A model generated the notes under the pieces. The model was given only the letters and a program-made list of their open reading frames with translations, did no database searches and was not told the origin of the DNA. From Micromonospora lutea (lineage in GTDB: Bacteria > Actinomycetota > Actinomycetes > Mycobacteriales > Micromonosporaceae), in NCBI RefSeq assembly GCF_016863535.1, contig NZ_BOPB01000010.1:160339-224338 (forward strand): a DNA stretch of 64,000 nucleotides. Direction: 5' to 3'. Of the stretch, positions 61,434 through 64,000 are shown one piece after another (positions within the stretch are counted from its first letter, which is position 1; the number at the start of each line of letters is the position of its first letter). The translations under genes and the position numbers were made by a program.

Positions 61434-61445
61434 GAGAGCGCTCTC
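61434..61445. promoter_or_regulatory. LacI-family operator 2
   Basis: A second, identical gagagcgctctc, centre-to-centre 45 bp from operator 1, over the presumed transcription start. Forty-seven bp precede the start codon of the binding protein gene. Confidence 0.82.
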
Positions 61446-61492
61446 AGACAGCCTGCGCCACCACCACCCGACCTGAGAGGGGTCATCACACC

Positions 61493-62800
61493 ATGGGCAC
61501 ATTCCCGCGTCACCGCCTCGCGGCGGTCGCTCTGGCCGCCACCGGCGTCCTGCTCGTCGCCAGCGGCTGCGGCGGCGGCGACGAGGCCGCCGGAGACGGC
61601 AAGATAACGCTCACCGTCGACGTCTTCGGGCAGTTCGGCTACGAGCAGCTCTACCAGCAGTACATGGACGCCAACCCGAACATCAAGATCGTCGAGCGGG
61701 GCACCGGCGGCAACCTCGACGAGTACTCGCCGAAGCTGACCCAGTGGCTCGCCGCCGGCAAGGGCGCCGGCGACGTGGTCGCCATCGAAGAGGGCCTGAT
61801 GGTCGAGTACAAGGCCAACCCGGACAACTTCGTCAACCTGCTCGACCACGGCGCCGCCGACCTCAAGGGAAACTTCCTGGAGTGGAAGTGGAACCAGGGG
61901 CTCACCGCCGACGGTCAGAAGCTGATCGGGCTCGGCACCGACGTCGGTGGCATGGCGATGTGCTACCGCACGGACCTCTTCGAGAAGGCGGGCCTGCCCA
62001 CCGACCGCGAGAAGGTTTCCGAACTCTGGCCGACCTGGGAGGACTACGTCGCCACCGGGCAGAAGTTCAAGGCCGCCAACACCGGGGCCTCATTCCTGGA
62101 CGCCGCCACCAACACCTTCAACACGATCGTGCTCCAGACAGCCGGCAACGCGCAGGGCTACCACTACTACGACACCAGCGACAACCTGGTGGTGGAGAGC
62201 AACCCGGCGGTGAAGCAGGCCTGGGACACCACCATGAACATCATCAACGCCGGTCTGTCCGGCAAGTACGGCTCCTGGTCGGAGGAGTGGGTTTCGGCCT
62301 TCAAGCAGACCAAGTTCGCCACCATCGCCTGCCCCGCCTGGATGACCGGTGTGATCGAGGGCAATGCCGGGCCGGAGGCCAGCGGAAAGTGGGACATCGC
62401 CCGGGTGCCGGGCAACGGCGGCAACTGGGGCGGCTCGCACCTGGCCGTGCCACAGCAGAGCAAGCACCAGGAGGAGGCCGTCAAGCTGGCCAAGTTCCTG
62501 ACCAGCACCGAGGGCCACATCGGCGCCTTCAAGGCCAAGGGCCCGCTGCCCTCCTCGCCGGAGGCGCTGAACGACCCAGCCATCACCGAGGCCACCAATG
62601 CGTACTTCTCCAACGCACCGGTTGGCAAGATCTTCGGTGAGGGCGCGAAGACGCTGAAGCCGGTCTACATGGGCCCGAAGAACCAGGCCGTCCGCACCGA
62701 GGTGGAGAACGCGGTCCGCACCGTCGAGCTGGGGCAGCGCAACCCCGAGCAGGCCTGGCAGGACGCGATCAACAACGCCAAGAAGGCCGCCGCCAAGTAA
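61493..62800 (+). CDS. ABC transporter solute-binding lipoprotein, CebE-like
   Basis: 435 residues. Lipobox signal LAATGVLLVASGCGGGDEAAG (Cys at about 25), then a group 1 sugar-binding protein (DVFGQFGYEQLYQQYMDANP, LGTDVGGMAMCYRTDLFEKAGLP, ATIACPAWMTGVIEGNAG, MGPKNQAVRTEVENAVRTVE). It captures an oligosaccharide outside the cell; cello-oligosaccharide is suggested by the permease similarity and operators, not proven. ATG 61493 follows GAGAGGGG. The upstream LacI-type operators imply induction by sugar. The next gene encodes the permease. Confidence 0.88.
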   Translation: MGTFPRHRLAAVALAATGVLLVASGCGGGDEAAGDGKITLTVDVFGQFGYEQLYQQYMDANPNIKIVERGTGGNLDEYSPKLTQWLAAGKGAGDVVAIEEGLMVEYKANPDNFVNLLDHGAADLKGNFLEWKWNQGLTADGQKLIGLGTDVGGMAMCYRTDLFEKAGLPTDREKVSELWPTWEDYVATGQKFKAANTGASFLDAATNTFNTIVLQTAGNAQGYHYYDTSDNLVVESNPAVKQAWDTTMNIINAGLSGKYGSWSEEWVSAFKQTKFATIACPAWMTGVIEGNAGPEASGKWDIARVPGNGGNWGGSHLAVPQQSKHQEEAVKLAKFLTSTEGHIGAFKAKGPLPSSPEALNDPAITEATNAYFSNAPVGKIFGEGAKTLKPVYMGPKNQAVRTEVENAVRTVELGQRNPEQAWQDAINNAKKAAAK

Positions 62801-62824
62801 CCGGCCCGACGGCCCCACCCCCGC

Positions 62825-62884
62825 CGCCGGTCCAGGGTCAGCCGCGTCCACCCGACGTGTACGGCGGACCGCCCTGGACCGGCG
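62825..62884 (+). terminator. Intercistronic hairpin between binding-protein and permease genes
   Basis: 13-bp perfect arms (cgccggtccaggg) enclose a 34-nt loop in the 117-bp gap. Likely role: partial terminator or RNA stabiliser that gives more binding protein than permease. Confidence 0.6.
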
Positions 62885-62917
62885 CGGGGCGGGGGCGTGG
62901 AAAGGAGTCAACGGGTC

Positions 62918-63925
62918 ATGGCGTTGCAGCTCGACGCGCGACCACCGGCCACACCCGCGCCGCGTGGCACCCGCCCGTCCCGGGCCGGCCGGCTGAGCCG
63001 GATCGACGCGAAGTACTCGCCCTACCTCTACATCGCACCGTTCTTCGTGGTCTTCGCGATTTTCGGGGCCTGGCCGCTGGCGTACACCTTCTGGGTCTCC
63101 CTGCACGACTGGGACCTGTTGGGCAGCGATCCCACCTTCGTCGGCGCGGACAACTACACGCGGCTGCTGGTCGACAGCGACTTCTGGCACTCGGTGGTCA
63201 ACACCCTCGGCATCTTCGTCATCAGCACCGTCCCGCAGCTACTCGCCGCGCTCTGGTTGGCGAACCTGCTCAACCGGCAACTTCGCATGCGTACCGGCTG
63301 GCGGATGGCGGTGCTGGTGCCCAACGTCACCTCCACGGCCGCCGTGGCGATCGTGTTCGGGGTGCTCTTCGGCCGCGAGTTCGGCATGATCAACTGGCTG
63401 CTCGAACTGGTTGGCGTCGACGGCATCGAATGGAAGTCCAACCGCTTCGCCTCGTGGATCGCCATCTCGACCATGGTCGACTGGCGCTGGACCGGCTACA
63501 ACGCCCTGATCTTCCTCGCTGCCATGCAGGCCATCCCCCGCGACCTCTACGAGGCAGCGGCGATCGACGGTGCGAACCGGGCCCGACAGTTCTGGACCAT
63601 CACCGTGCCGCTGCTCAAGCCGACGATCATCTTCTGCGTCATCATCTCCACGATCGGCGGACTTCAGCTGTTCACCGAACCGCGGCTGTTCCATTCCGGC
63701 ACCAACGCGATCCGCGGCGGGCCGATGCGCGAGTCGCAGACGATGACCATGTACATGTTCGAGAACGCCTTCGCGCCCTACTACAACTTCGGCTACGGAT
63801 CCGCGGTCGCCTGGCTGCTCTTCGCCCTGATCGCCATCGTCGCGGCGATCAACGTTCTGATCATCCGCCGGCTCGGCGCGGGTGCCCGACCGGACACCGG
63901 CAAGCGGAAGGGAAGCTCCCGATGA
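62918..63925 (+). CDS. ABC transporter permease, CebF-like
   Basis: 335 residues with six predicted membrane helices (YSPYLYIAPFFVVFAIFGAWPLAYTFW first). The MalF-type EAA loop DLYEAAAIDGANRARQFWTITVPLLKPT is present. Segments such as VVNTLGIFVISTVPQLLAALWLANLLN, FGMINWLLELVGVDGIEW and RWTGYNALIFLAAMQAIP closely resemble, from memory, the Streptomyces cellobiose permease CebF. It forms a heterodimer with the protein encoded by the next gene, whose start codon overlaps this stop. ATG 62918 follows AAAGGAG; an upstream GTG at 62897 would overlap the binding site. Confidence 0.88.
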   Translation: MALQLDARPPATPAPRGTRPSRAGRLSRIDAKYSPYLYIAPFFVVFAIFGAWPLAYTFWVSLHDWDLLGSDPTFVGADNYTRLLVDSDFWHSVVNTLGIFVISTVPQLLAALWLANLLNRQLRMRTGWRMAVLVPNVTSTAAVAIVFGVLFGREFGMINWLLELVGVDGIEWKSNRFASWIAISTMVDWRWTGYNALIFLAAMQAIPRDLYEAAAIDGANRARQFWTITVPLLKPTIIFCVIISTIGGLQLFTEPRLFHSGTNAIRGGPMRESQTMTMYMFENAFAPYYNFGYGSAVAWLLFALIAIVAAINVLIIRRLGAGARPDTGKRKGSSR

Positions 63926-64000
63926 GCGAGCGCAGCGAGCGAATCATTCGGCTCAGTGCGGTGGTGGCTCATCGCGGCGCCGAGCGAAGCGAGGTGGCGC
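63922..64000 (+). CDS. Start of next ABC permease gene (partial), CebG-like
   Basis: ATG 63922 overlaps the CebF-like stop (ATGA). Only 26 codons are visible: MSERSERIIRLSAVVAHRGA, then ERSEVA. They do not look like a permease N-terminus because the DNA belongs to two repeat units (gagcgagcgcagcgagcgaat at 63925-63945 and gcgccgagcgaagcgaggtggcgc at 63977-64000). The real product is presumed to be the second permease of the importer, with a repeat-derived leader; this is an inference from context. Confidence 0.5.
   Translation, partial: MSERSERIIRLSAVVAHRGAERSEVA
63925..64000. repeat. GAGCGAGCGCAGCGAGC-type repeat at the 5' end of the third transporter gene
   Basis: gagcgagcgcagcgagcgaat (63925-63945) and a quasi-palindrome gcgcc-gagcgaagcgaggt-ggcgc (63977-64000) are separated by 31 bp. 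The AGCGAGCGCAGCGAGCGAATC string is one I remember as very frequent in Micromonospora/Salinispora intergenic regions. It continues beyond the window. Confidence 0.6.

Overview
The window is about 72% GC, almost wall-to-wall coding, with many GTG starts, purine-rich ribosome binding sites, mycothiol genes (mshA, a mycothiol-dependent isomerase-fold protein), a BldN-type developmental sigma factor and no glutathione genes. It reads as the chromosome of a filamentous actinobacterium of the family Micromonosporaceae (Micromonospora/Salinispora type). That genus-level call comes from codon use, gene content and repeat families remembered from those genomes, not from a database search. I found no tRNA, rRNA, CRISPR array, prophage or intact insertion sequence.

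Layout. 1-15.6 kb: a signalling pair (CHASE3-HAMP sensor protein, cut by the window edge, plus a REC-PP2C phosphatase), a membrane M28 peptidase, Smr and TPR small proteins, a ROK sugar kinase, an ABC-F ATPase, an unusual BON-methyltransferase fusion, a secreted phospholipase A2, a cyclase-domain/STAND ATPase regulator, FmdB, a lytic transglycosylase, a double GNAT protein and an XRE regulator. 16-27 kb: the heme operon rex-hemA-hemC-hemD-hemB with a Rex operator upstream, then HAD phosphatase, glutaredoxin-like protein, acyl-CoA ligase, bldN-rsbN and a HAD-IB phosphatase. 28-32.6 kb: secreted proteins, including a 984-residue lytic transglycosylase-like protein. 32.6-35.3 kb: acyltransferase, epimerase, the 33-residue ribosomal protein bS22 and a small HTH protein. 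35.5-44.8 kb: MacAB-like exporter, a HExxH peptidase, a TetR/hydrolase pair with a probable leaderless promoter, proline dehydrogenase, a lipoprotein plus glutathionylspermidine-synthase-like ATP-grasp pair, and a CGNR zinc finger regulator. 44.8-51.3 kb: TIM-barrel isomerase, Ppx/GppA, a Cys-rich protein, a RegX3/PhoP-SenX3/PhoR two-component system divergent from phoU with a PHO box between them, and phosphoglycerate mutase. 51.4-61.3 kb: two MFS exporters, a Rho-N/histone-H1-like fusion, YbjN, mshA, an SDR, a methyltransferase, murB and a mycothiol-dependent enzyme. 61.4-64 kb: the start of a CebEFG-like oligosaccharide importer with two LacI-family operators bracketing its promoter.

The backbone (murB, SDR, mshA, ybjN, gpm, senX3, regX3, Cys-rich protein, ppx, TIM-barrel, HTH, bS22, epimerase, acyltransferase, HAD-IB, glutaredoxin, hemA-C-D-B) follows the order I remember for Mycobacterium tuberculosis Rv0482-Rv0512, and the rex/hem/bldN part follows Streptomyces coelicolor SCO3316-SCO3324. 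The lineage-specific cargo sits between these core genes. The least explained items are the accessory fusions, the lipoprotein/ATP-grasp pair, and at least four families of short repeats, three of which contribute codons to adjacent genes. I see no clear multi-gene system that is wholly new.
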